A stretch of 11,961 bases of DNA from Candidatus Omnitrophota bacterium (lineage in GTDB: Bacteria; Omnitrophota; Gorgyraeia; Gorgyraeales; Gorgyraeaceae). This document shows, piece by piece, positions 1 to 5,690 of this stretch. The notes under the pieces are model-generated. The model did not search any database, was not told where the DNA came from, and was given only the letters and a program-made list of their open reading frames with translations. The position numbers were made by a program, and so were the translations under genes. Location of the stretch: positions 1-11,961 of the forward strand of contig JAHIEN010000071.1 of assembly GCA_018901615.1 (NCBI GenBank), read 5' to 3'. Positions within the stretch are counted from its first letter, which is position 1; each line of letters starts with the position of its first letter.

Positions 1-7
1 TGCTGGG

Positions 8-39
8 TTGGCGAGACCTCGCAATGCGATAGCATTGCG
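8..39. repeat. Small hairpin after rnfC
   Basis: CGCAATGC at 20-27 and GCATTGCG at 32-39 form a perfect 8-bp stem closed by a GATA loop. Just before it, GGCGAGACCTCGC resembles the GGCGAGACCCCGCC and GGCGAGACTTCGCC boxes inside the two 164-bp direct repeats at the right of the window. The hairpin lies directly downstream of the rnfC stop. There is no U-tract, so a rho-independent terminator is unlikely. A fragment of a dispersed repeat or an mRNA-processing hairpin is more plausible. Confidence 0.5.
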
Positions 40-45
40 GGCACC

Positions 46-1392
46 TCAATGAAGCGAGTGGAGTTTCAATTTTGCCTTTGTAAGCTTTATAAGCTGTACC
101 AGTTCTATGTTAGACGGGCAAACATAGCCGCACGCGCCGCACTCAATACAATCAAACGGATTATATGTCGAGGCTATGTCAAACCTGTTTTTTCTGGCTG
201 CCACCCCGAGCAAGCATGGCATCATTCCTACAGGGCATGCCTCTATGCAACGCGAACACCTTATGCAATCCAGTTCTTGAGATGGGGCGCTAAAGCCCTT
301 GCCCAGCACCAGAATACCTGAGGTGCCCTTTATTACAGGCGCTTCCAGATTGTACTGCGCTACGCCTGTCATAGGCCCGCCCATGATAATTTTATAAATA
401 TCCTGTCTGGCATCCATGCCGCATGACTCTAACAATTCTTTTATTGGAGTGCCTATTCTCGTCAGGAGATTTTTCGGCTTTTTTAAAAAACTGCCTGAAA
501 CAGTGATCACTCTTTCGTATAGCGGCTTTCCAAAATAAACTGCTTCGTATACGCTGAAAACAGTCTGTACATTATTTACAACACACCCTATATCAAGCGG
601 CAGGCCGCCTGAAGGCACCTCGCGGTTTAAAAGCGTCTTGATAAGCTGTTTCTCTCCACCCTGCGGATAACGTGTCCTGAGCTTAACCGCCTTCACCTTA
701 CACCCTTCACCCTTTCTATCCCGAGCGTAGTCGAGGGGCATCCTGAACAGCGCGCTTCCCAACGCCTCTATCGCGTCCAGCTTATTATCTTCTATTCCTA
801 TTATCACATCTTTTACACCAAGGGCTTTTGCAATAAGGCGCGCGCCAAGTATGATCTCCTTTGGTTTTTCAAGCATTAGACGATAATCACATGTGAGAAA
901 AGGCTCGCACTCAGCCCCGTTTATGATCAGGGTATCGATCTTTTTTCCAGCAGGCGGATTAAGTTTCACGCTGGTCGGAAACGCCGCTCCTCCCAGGCCA
1001 ACTATACCAGCCTCTTTGACAATATTCGCAATATCCTCTTTTGATATATTCGAGATGTCCCTCCCCGGTTCAGAAAAGGCCTTTATGTCCTGCCCGTCTG
1101 ACTCTATGACAATCGCAGTGAAAACACCTATAATAGGGTGCGGGCTGTTTTCCACAGCTACAACCCTGCCGGATATACTGGAATGCAGGTTACTGGATAT
1201 AAAACCCTTTGATCTCGCGATGAGAGAGCCTGTCTTTACAACATCTCCTATATTGACAACAGGATCAGAAGGCGCCCCTGTGTGCTGTGAAAGAGCGAAT
1301 ATCGCCTTTTTTGGCAGCGCTGCTTTTTCTATTTTGCTGTGCCGCGTGGATTCTTTAAATTCTTGGAGGTGTATGAAATTCATATTGGACAT
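46..1392 (-). CDS. rnfC: Electron transport complex subunit RnfC
   Basis: This is the peripheral subunit of the membrane Rnf complex, which couples ferredoxin:NAD+ electron transfer to ion pumping and carries the NADH/FMN-type site and two [4Fe-4S] clusters. The 448 residues show the N-terminal barrel-sandwich region, the GLGGAAFPT glycine-rich loop (about 132-140), NGAECEP (159-165) and YPQGGEKQL (242-250). Two CxxCxxCxxxCP clusters follow, with Cys376/379/382/386 and Cys415/418/421/425. It lacks the long Ala/Lys-rich C-terminal tail of proteobacterial RnfC. Residues about 215-230 (FRMPLDYARDRKGEG) have no counterpart that I recognise in RnfC and derive from a palindromic repeat. The chosen ATG sits 8 nt after a TATAAT box and has no Shine-Dalgarno, which implies a leaderless mRNA; an alternative ATG lies three codons in. 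The other rnf genes are presumably to the left, outside the window. Confidence 0.96.
   Translation of the reverse strand: MSNMNFIHLQEFKESTRHSKIEKAALPKKAIFALSQHTGAPSDPVVNIGDVVKTGSLIARSKGFISSNLHSSISGRVVAVENSPHPIIGVFTAIVIESDGQDIKAFSEPGRDISNISKEDIANIVKEAGIVGLGGAAFPTSVKLNPPAGKKIDTLIINGAECEPFLTCDYRLMLEKPKEIILGARLIAKALGVKDVIIGIEDNKLDAIEALGSALFRMPLDYARDRKGEGCKVKAVKLRTRYPQGGEKQLIKTLLNREVPSGGLPLDIGCVVNNVQTVFSVYEAVYFGKPLYERVITVSGSFLKKPKNLLTRIGTPIKELLESCGMDARQDIYKIIMGGPMTGVAQYNLEAPVIKGTSGILVLGKGFSAPSQELDCIRCSRCIEACPVGMMPCLLGVAARKNRFDIASTYNPFDCIECGACGYVCPSNIELVQLIKLTKAKLKLHSLH
703..747. repeat. Palindromic repeat inserted in frame in rnfC
   Basis: The stretch at 720-737 reads CCCGAGCGTAGTCGAGGG, so the coding strand reads CCCTCGAC-TAC-GCTCGGG. 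The same end boxes (CCCTCGAC, GCTCGGG) bound the longer element beside tRNA-Phe at 6438-6470, where about 19 extra bases separate them. It is followed on the coding strand by low-complexity GGTGAAGGGTG-type sequence. The segment adds about 15 codons without breaking the frame, between the IEDNK region and the RYPQGGEKQ motif, which are close together in typical RnfC. Confidence 0.6.
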
Positions 1393-1400
1393 GATTTCTT

Positions 1401-1429
1401 ATTATACAGAAAATGGCGTTTCTTGACAA
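1401..1429 (-). promoter_or_regulatory. rnfC promoter, probably leaderless transcript
   Basis: On the minus strand, the -35 TTGTCA (1424-1429) and -10 TATAAT (1401-1406) are separated by exactly 17 bp. The expected transcription start is about 1394, only 2 nt before the rnfC ATG at 1392, which leaves no room for a ribosome binding site. The -35 overlaps that of the divergent plus-strand promoter. Confidence 0.72.
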
Positions 1430-1451
1430 CCTTTTTAGAGTAAAGTATACT
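1423..1451 (+). promoter_or_regulatory. Promoter of the small Cys-rich gene
   Basis: A perfect -35 TTGACA (1423-1428) is followed, after 17 bp, by the -10 TATACT (1446-1451). The predicted start is about 1458, just ahead of the GAAGGGTGG ribosome binding site (1461-1469). The heptamer TTGACAA supplies the -35 of this promoter and, read on the other strand as TTGTCAA, that of rnfC. Polymerases therefore compete for the same face of DNA. Confidence 0.78.
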
Positions 1452-1474
1452 TGATATTAAGAAGGGTGGCGCCT

Positions 1475-1645
1475 GTGGCTATTGGAGAATCAGGACAATG
1501 CTGTAATGACTGTCAGATATACTGGACATGCGAGACTAAGTGGTATCGGGGCGAGCGCCACGAAGAAGATCTTTGCTGCCCTATCTGCAATTATTACAGC
1601 GAGTGTCAGAGGCTCTCTAAAGAGAAAAAAAAGAGACGGCAATAA
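1475..1645 (+). CDS. Small protein with two CC-x2-C-x5-C modules
   Basis: A 56-residue protein of no family I recognise. It carries two copies of one cysteine pattern: CCNDCQIYWTC (residues 9-19) and CCPICNYYSEC (34-44), each CC-x2-C-x5-C with aromatic residues in the x5 segment. A 14-residue charged linker separates them and a basic tail (KEKKKRRQ) follows. Eight regularly placed cysteines suggest metal binding (two Zn sites or Fe-S) or a redox role. There is no signal peptide, so it is probably cytoplasmic, and the basic tail could bind nucleic acid. The start is GTG at 1475, chosen because GAAGGGTGG lies 5-6 nt upstream and a consensus promoter lies just before it. A TTG at 1451 in the same frame overlaps the -10 box and is unlikely. 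It is divergent from rnfC and ends in a terminator shared with the convergent MFS gene. Confidence 0.75.
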   Translation: MAIGESGQCCNDCQIYWTCETKWYRGERHEEDLCCPICNYYSECQRLSKEKKKRRQ

Positions 1646-1665
1646 TCTTTCCTCATGTCTCTTTT
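1629..1665. terminator. Bidirectional terminator between convergent genes
   Basis: AAAAGAGAC (1629-1637) and GTCTCTTTT (1657-1665) form a 9-bp stem that ends in T-runs on both strands, so it can stop transcription from either side. It overlaps the last codons of the small Cys-rich gene and the stop of the MFS gene. The loop is large (19 nt), so its strength is uncertain. Confidence 0.55.
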
Positions 1666-2911
1666 AAACCGCTTTCTTTTTAATACCCTTTAACAATTTA
1701 ACGGCCCCGATTATAGAAAAAATGCTCCCTATTGTTATCAGTATCGAGGCCTTGCCAACTCTCTCCGCAACCAGGGATGTCAATATCATGAATGCGAGAA
1801 AACCTACGTGCATTATTATTTCAATGGAACTGAATATCCTGCCTCTCATCTCATCTGCCATTACCTCGTGAAGAAGCGTATTCGAAGATACGATTATAGG
1901 AGCGGCAAATAGCCCCAAAATTACTGAAACTAAAGATGCTATAAAAAAAGACGGCCATATATAAAGCGTGCCCGCAAATATCACTATAATGAATCCTGTC
2001 ATAGAAAGCCCCGCGTTTATTACCTTTTTCTTGCAAATATTTGCGCCAAACCTGCCATAGCCCATTGAACCTAAAAATAAACCTGTACCGAGAAACATCG
2101 CCAGGAGCCCCAGATGCTCTGTCGAAGAACCGAGGGTCTGCTGTACAAAGACTATTATGATAATGTAAATAGAGCCTACTCCTGCCATTACAAGAAACAT
2201 GGTATTAGCCACCATGCGGATGTCTTTATTGCCTCTAAGATGAGCAAGGCCTTCTTTTACATCTCCCAAGATTGTCTTTTTTATGATCTCTAACTTCTCC
2301 CTCGCAGTGACTGTATCTATTTTCTTTTTAAACTTAAGCGCCACGAAAGACATCATGACCGCTGAGATAAAATATGTCATGGCGTCCACGTAAAATCCGC
2401 CCTGCGGCCCGAGCCAGGCCACCAGTATACCGCCAAGCCCGAAACCCACTATAGTAGCTACCATCATGGTTGTGGATGTCATGGAGTTCGCGAGAAGCAG
2501 TCTATCTTTATGCACTATGTCAGGTATGATGGCCATCTTGGAAGGCAGAAAAAACCTTGTGATGGAAAATATTATGAAGACCAGGATATAAACGGGGGTC
2601 ATGCTTTTTGAATGCGTGATGATAAACGGAATAAAAAATACAAGAACCCCTCTTAATAAATCACAGGACACCATGATGTATTTCCGGTTCCACCTGTCAA
2701 CATATATACCTGCTATTGGGCCAATGAGAAATACAGGAAGGATTGTAAAAGAAAGTAGCTTTGCCAGCTCTATGGTAGAGCCTGGCGTACGGTTATATAC
2801 AAGCCCGATCAGGGCCATCTGGTTGAGCCTGTCGCCGAAATTTGATATTATTTGTGAACACCAGAGAAGTGAAAAATTTTTATCTTTCAGGAGTTGCCGG
2901 ATACGTGCCAT
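1664..2911 (-). CDS. MFS family exporter
   Basis: A 415-residue integral membrane protein with about 12 hydrophobic helices. It begins with a short cytoplasmic segment (MARIRQLLKDKNFSLLW) and contains the motif-A loop GIYVDRWNRK between helices 2 and 3, typical of the major facilitator superfamily. The start NFSLLWCSQIISNFGDRLN resembles the MFS_3/EntS-like and macrolide-efflux groups, so proton-driven export of a drug or siderophore-like molecule is the likely role; the substrate cannot be read from sequence. The ATG at 2911 is chosen because the frame upstream simply reads through the tRNA-linked repeat and into tRNA-Thr. No good Shine-Dalgarno is seen: the nearest purine block, GAAGGG, belongs to the end of the repeat. 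No separate promoter is evident, so it may be transcribed through the upstream tRNA. Confidence 0.9.
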   Translation of the reverse strand: MARIRQLLKDKNFSLLWCSQIISNFGDRLNQMALIGLVYNRTPGSTIELAKLLSFTILPVFLIGPIAGIYVDRWNRKYIMVSCDLLRGVLVFFIPFIITHSKSMTPVYILVFIIFSITRFFLPSKMAIIPDIVHKDRLLLANSMTSTTMMVATIVGFGLGGILVAWLGPQGGFYVDAMTYFISAVMMSFVALKFKKKIDTVTAREKLEIIKKTILGDVKEGLAHLRGNKDIRMVANTMFLVMAGVGSIYIIIIVFVQQTLGSSTEHLGLLAMFLGTGLFLGSMGYGRFGANICKKKVINAGLSMTGFIIVIFAGTLYIWPSFFIASLVSVILGLFAAPIIVSSNTLLHEVMADEMRGRIFSSIEIIMHVGFLAFMILTSLVAERVGKASILITIGSIFSIIGAVKLLKGIKKKAV

Positions 2912-2925
2912 CTTTTGCGAATTTG

Positions 2926-3007
2926 CCCTTCGACGCGCTCGTCGTTCTACTCCTCGCTTGCTCAGGGCATGGTGAGCAAGGCCGCCTTTGGCGGCCGCGT
3001 CGAACCA
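2926..3007 (-). repeat. Structured repeat attached to tRNA-Thr 3' end
   Basis: This element begins immediately after the encoded CCA of tRNA-Thr. An outer 9-bp stem pairs TTCGACGCG (2929-2937) with CGCGTCGAA (2996-3004). Inside are two abutting hairpins: CTTGCTCA/TGAGCAAG (2957-2964 with 2973-2980) and GCCGCC-TTT-GGCGGC (2981-2995). A second copy occupies the same place next to tRNA-Phe (6438-6512). Read in the tRNA direction it would be a folded 3' trailer, not a classic terminator, as there is no U-tract. Confidence 0.8.
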
Positions 3008-3083
3008 TGGAGCCGATGAGTGGATTCGAACCACCGACCTGAGCTTTACGAAAGCCCTGCTCTGCCAACTGAGCTACATCGGC
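3008..3083 (-). tRNA. tRNA-Thr(CGU)
   Basis: A complete cloverleaf on the minus strand. The acceptor stem is GCCGATG/CATCGGC and the D-arm TAGCTCAGTTGGCAGAGCA. The anticodon stem GGGCT/AGCTC encloses loop TTCGTAA with anticodon CGT (3048-3050), decoding ACG threonine codons. The T-arm carries TTCGAAT. The discriminator is T and CCA is encoded (3008-3010). A TTGCCA/TATTAT pair with 17-bp spacing (3111-3116, 3088-3093) lies upstream, but its -10 box is so close that initiation would fall at or inside the mature 5' end. It is therefore a doubtful promoter. Confidence 0.95.
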
Positions 3084-3124
3084 GTAAATAATAAATATGA
3101 CTTAATTGCTTGGCAATACTAAAA

Positions 3125-3226
3125 TTACGTTTTTATATACTTTTGTTTAGTTTTACCTCTTTGTGCTAATTTTGCCCTGAAATAGTCCCAATTTAGTCCC
3201 ACACTTATGATATCAAATTTAGACAT
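3125..3226 (-). CDS. Possible 33-residue ORF at island edge
   Basis: A short ATG-initiated frame begins 18 bp after the stop of the 265-residue gene and ends before tRNA-Thr. It encodes a coding-like peptide with the segments NWDYFRAKLAQRG and KTKQK, aromatic and basic, and no ribosome binding site. It may be the eroded C-terminal tail of a larger mobile-element protein rather than a gene. I do not recognise it, and the frame could be chance. Confidence 0.22.
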   Translation of the reverse strand: MSKFDIISVGLNWDYFRAKLAQRGKTKQKYIKT

Positions 3227-3243
3227 TATTGCAATTTGAATTT

Positions 3244-4041
3244 TTATCCATGCTTTGTTTTTATCTTCTCTCCCATTTTTACCAATTCTTCGAGAAATAT
3301 CTTGCCCATAGGCTGTACGTAAAAATCCTTTACTTTCCTTATGTTATATTTTCCTTCAATTTTATGAGCAAATCTGATTATGTCGAACCAACTTAATGGC
3401 TGTAACAAACACCTTTCAATGCCCCATTCCATAAGATCGCGATTGAGACTTTGCGAGGGTGCGTTCCATTTAAGGCTTAAATTTTCTATGTAGCTTTTGG
3501 TGAATTTTTTAAAATTTACCTTGTGCCTAATATTACTCACCTCTTTTATATAAGGAACTGCCTCCAGATTTTTCTGTTGAATCGTTTCCCCAAAATCTCC
3601 TTCAGGCGTCCAATTATCCCAATCCAAATGAAAATACCACGCCAAGACAAGCCATCTCTTTTTATTGAATCCATCCATATTTAAAAATCTATTATATAAT
3701 GGCCCGGGCGCTAAAACATCTCTATCGTCAGCAACAATGCACTCGCTTGCTCCAGCTAATAAATCTATAAAATATATTCTAGGAGCGCGAAACTCCTCAC
3801 GAGTCTTATATACTTTGTCCCCTACAGTATCGTCGAGCTGCGAAGGGTTCCTAAACAAATCATTAATAGCGTAAATATGCTTCATAGGTATCCATCTATT
3901 TTTAGGTGTCAACTTTATCTTATACTTAACAGCATAAGATAAAAATTGCTTAAAATCGTGTAAGAATTCCTCTTCTTCGAAACGCTTACTTACATCACCC
4001 AAAAAAGCATCGCCGTCTAAAAAGAAATAATGTCTTCCCAT
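3244..4041 (-). CDS. Hypothetical protein in accessory island
   Basis: 265 residues of no family I recognise. It is soluble, without signal peptide or membrane helices, rich in aromatic and charged residues (for example WYFHLDWDNW), and begins MGRHYFFLDGDAFL. The C-terminal half contains LMEWGIERCLLQPLSWFDIIRFAH and ends in a lysine-rich helix. The start ATG has only a distant AGGG (about 11 nt upstream) as a possible ribosome site. It lies downstream of the HEPN/nucleotidyltransferase pair in the same orientation, separated by a decayed regulator stub, inside a segment with a dead integrase. It is most likely mobile cargo such as a defence or host-interaction gene, but that rests on context alone. 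Confidence 0.7.
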   Translation of the reverse strand: MGRHYFFLDGDAFLGDVSKRFEEEEFLHDFKQFLSYAVKYKIKLTPKNRWIPMKHIYAINDLFRNPSQLDDTVGDKVYKTREEFRAPRIYFIDLLAGASECIVADDRDVLAPGPLYNRFLNMDGFNKKRWLVLAWYFHLDWDNWTPEGDFGETIQQKNLEAVPYIKEVSNIRHKVNFKKFTKSYIENLSLKWNAPSQSLNRDLMEWGIERCLLQPLSWFDIIRFAHKIEGKYNIRKVKDFYVQPMGKIFLEELVKMGEKIKTKHG

Positions 4042-4077
4042 AATTATTTTAGCCCTGTATTTTTTGTTTATCTCATT

Positions 4078-4248
4078 TCATAAATAATTGACACTTCTAT
4101 CTTTAAGGTCTAAAAAATTCATCATTTCTTTTAAAGAGCGAGGCTTTTCGCAGAATTTTAATATTTTTGCTCTCCTATCCCGCATCTCGACTTGTGGTGT
4201 GACTTGTGGGATGACTTGTTGGGCAGGATAAGGGAAAATTTCGGGATT
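4078..4248 (-). pseudogene. C-terminal stub of Fic/Schlafen-type regulator
   Basis: Directly after the HEPN stop codon, and in the same frame, 56 codons remain open up to a TGA. They read QVIPQVTPQV followed by a winged-helix-like segment (RAKILKFCEKPRSLKEMMNF, then LDLKDRSVNYL). The PQVTPQV linker followed by a helix-turn-helix with LGLKDR is characteristic of the C-termini of Fic-domain proteins and of AlbA_2/Schlafen-like ATP-binding regulators. The usual ending (roughly FRxNYLxPLLxxGLIExTxPDKP) is cut off and there is no start codon or catalytic domain, so this is a relic. The DNA shows a 12-bp tandem unit (GACTTG at 4189, 4201 and 4213). Confidence 0.55.
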
Positions 4249-4677
4249 TTATACCTTTGTAAGTTCCTGAGCTCTTTTAAGAAAATCCTTAGCTGCTTTT
4301 AATACGAATTCAGCCCCTTCTTCTGACCATCTACTATAATAATCTGCATCTTCCCTAAGCCTCTTACCTCTTTGAAGAGCCTCTATTAAACTAGGTGGAA
4401 GCAGTCTCGTTTCTACATAAAGAGTCCTGAGGGCAACAATGAGACAATAATGACTTCTCTCTCGATAATTTTTAGCATATAGAAGCGCTCTGGCAGAATG
4501 AAACATGGAATAATAAGACTGAACGGTAGACCATTTGTATTTTTTGTTATTAAAACTATCCTCGGCAACCTCAAGATCCTCTTGAGCAGTCTTAAGATCT
4601 TTTGCCACAAGCGCCTTACCTCTTGAAAATTCCTTTATTTTGTTCCTTTTCAGACAGGCTTCAAATTCTGGATTCAT
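4249..4677 (-). CDS. HEPN domain protein, toxin of a HEPN/MNT pair
   Basis: A 142-residue all-helical protein of the COG1895-type HEPN family. The hallmark is YYSMFHSARALLYAKNYRER followed by SHYC (residues 55-78), where the polar/basic RERSH motif corresponds to the catalytic region of HEPN RNases, with ADYYSRW further on (111-117). In characterised HEPN/MNT systems this partner is an RNA-cleaving toxin held in check by the nucleotidyltransferase, in some cases through AMP transfer to a HEPN tyrosine. It overlaps the end of the nucleotidyltransferase gene by 17 bp, so the two are translationally coupled. Length matches the family, so it looks intact. Toxicity here is inferred; some family members may have other roles. 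Confidence 0.85.
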   Translation of the reverse strand: MNPEFEACLKRNKIKEFSRGKALVAKDLKTAQEDLEVAEDSFNNKKYKWSTVQSYYSMFHSARALLYAKNYRERSHYCLIVALRTLYVETRLLPPSLIEALQRGKRLREDADYYSRWSEEGAEFVLKAAKDFLKRAQELTKV

Positions 4678-5206
4678 CTTTAGGTTCCCATAGCGTTATG
4701 CCTCGTTCTATTTCTTCAAAAAACACAGCTTCTTCTTTTTCCATCTTGACAAACTGAGTTGAGTTACGAATAACAGCTTGGACTTTTTGTTTAAGGTTGC
4801 TCTTTTTGATCCTCTCTTCGATAATCCTTGGAGAATTAGTAAGGATAAAAATATCGATATCGCTATTAGCTGTATTTTCTCCCCGTCCACAACTACCAAA
4901 AAGAACTATTTTCTGTGAAAACTCTTTCAGTCTCTCTATTAGCGGCTGTAAGCATACTATGATTCTTAAAACCTTTAACTGTTTGATAATGGGGTTAGTA
5001 TGATCAACAGAATATAAATATATCTTGGCCTTTTTCTCTCGAAGGACAAGTTTCTCTTTAGAAAGCTTGCGAAGAGAGAAATTGACCCCTGCCCTACTAA
5101 CCTTGGTGGCCTTCTCAATCTCGTTAGCCAAGAATTGCCTGCCAGGATTCTGTATAAGAAAATCTAGTATCTTTTGAGGATTTGTTGATATAAGACTATT
5201 ATTCAT
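4661..5206 (-). CDS. HTH-nucleotidyltransferase (MNT) antitoxin
   Basis: A 181-residue protein. Residues about 8-65 form a winged helix-turn-helix (QFLANEIEKATKVSRAGVNF, then SLRKL). Residues about 85-175 form a minimal nucleotidyltransferase domain with the signature GSCGRGENTANSDIDI (104-119), which supplies the GS nucleotide-binding turn and the two Mg-binding aspartates (Asp116, Asp118). It probably neutralises the adjacent HEPN protein and represses its own operon. The start at 5206 is preferred because GGAG stands 6 nt upstream; an ATG four codons earlier lacks any ribosome site. The promoter and a 16-bp palindrome lie just upstream. MNT and HEPN are usually separate small genes, and the fused HTH is a known variant in archaea and anaerobes. 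Confidence 0.85.
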   Translation of the reverse strand: MNNSLISTNPQKILDFLIQNPGRQFLANEIEKATKVSRAGVNFSLRKLSKEKLVLREKKAKIYLYSVDHTNPIIKQLKVLRIIVCLQPLIERLKEFSQKIVLFGSCGRGENTANSDIDIFILTNSPRIIEERIKKSNLKQKVQAVIRNSTQFVKMEKEEAVFFEEIERGITLWEPKDESRI

Positions 5207-5234
5207 ATAAAGCTCCATTAGTTTATCTAAAAAA

Positions 5235-5250
5235 TTAGATGTACATCTAA
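5235..5250. promoter_or_regulatory. 16-bp perfect palindromic operator
   Basis: TTAGATGTACATCTAA is its own reverse complement. It sits directly downstream of the -10 box of the HEPN/MNT operon and covers the predicted transcription start (about 5245), about 29 bp before the nucleotidyltransferase start codon. A dimeric winged HTH, such as that at the N-terminus of this antitoxin, is the natural candidate to bind it for autorepression. Confidence 0.68.
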
Positions 5251-5251
5251 A

Positions 5252-5280
5252 ATAATATACGATTGTCTAGGAAAAGTCAA
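5252..5280 (-). promoter_or_regulatory. Promoter of the MNT-HEPN operon
   Basis: The minus-strand -35 TTGACT (5275-5280) and -10 TATTAT (5252-5257) are spaced by 17 bp; each matches five of six consensus bases. The palindrome follows within 1 bp of the -10. Confidence 0.6.
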
Positions 5281-5690
5281 CTAAAAATTGAGCTTATTAA
5301 CCGCATTTTTAAGGTGGTCTGGGGAGAGATGGGCATAGATCATTGTGGTCTTAATATCGCTATGACCCAAGAGGTTACTTACTGTGACCAATGGTACGCC
5401 TGCCATTACAAGGTGACTTGCAAATGTATGTCTGAGGCTATGAATGGATATACCATTCAGGCCTGCCCTTTTAGCTGCATTTCTGAATCTTCGATTTAGG
5501 TTATTAACTAATGGGTGTCTGGTTGTTTTTTCCGGGCGGGGTTTACATTATTAAACTCTACTTCTAAATTTTTACAGAAATTGTTACATAGGGTTTGTGT
5601 TTGTTTGTTTGTAATCATTGGGGTTAGGGTGAATCTCTTTATATCTTTTACTTTACTCAATAATAGCAATCCTTTCTCCTTCTGTCAAGA
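5281..5690 (-). pseudogene. Tyrosine recombinase (integrase) remnant
   Basis: The frame from 5547 down to a TAG at 5281-5283 encodes the C-terminal half of a phage-type integrase. It shows NRRFRNAAKRAGL, then HSLRHTFASHL (His-x2-Arg-His box near 5442-5422), LLGHSD, and the nucleophile region KTTMIYAHLSPDHL with the catalytic tyrosine codon at 5335-5337. The N-terminal DNA-binding domain and the first catalytic arginine region are absent. Sequence from 5548 to 5690 contains open, integrase-like pieces in other frames (for example KDIKRFTLTPM, and LTEGERIAIIE in a third frame), consistent with several frameshifts around A-runs. It is not functional. It marks the right end of the accessory island. 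Confidence 0.8.

Noticed and set aside
893..1426. Plus-strand 177-codon frame
   Set aside because: It lies antisense to conserved rnfC sequence and shows no protein-family features of its own.
1482..1667. Plus-strand 61-codon frame overlapping the Cys-rich gene
   Set aside because: The alternative frame lacks the regular cysteine pattern, and the GTG frame has the better ribosome binding site.
2912..3034. N-terminal extension of the MFS gene by 41 codons
   Set aside because: This frame is translated tRNA-Thr 3' end and structured repeat; the MFS-like sequence begins at the ATG at 2911.
3088..3116. TTGCCA/TATTAT promoter for tRNA-Thr
   Set aside because: The spacing is ideal, but the predicted start falls at or within the mature tRNA 5' end; retained only as a note in the tRNA entry.
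4189..4218. GACTTG 12-bp repeats as a regulatory tandem array
   Set aside because: They are explained by the PQV-type peptide repeats of the truncated regulator.
5263..5499. Plus-strand 78-codon frame
   Set aside because: It is the antisense of the integrase remnant, whose minus-strand translation carries recognisable recombinase motifs.
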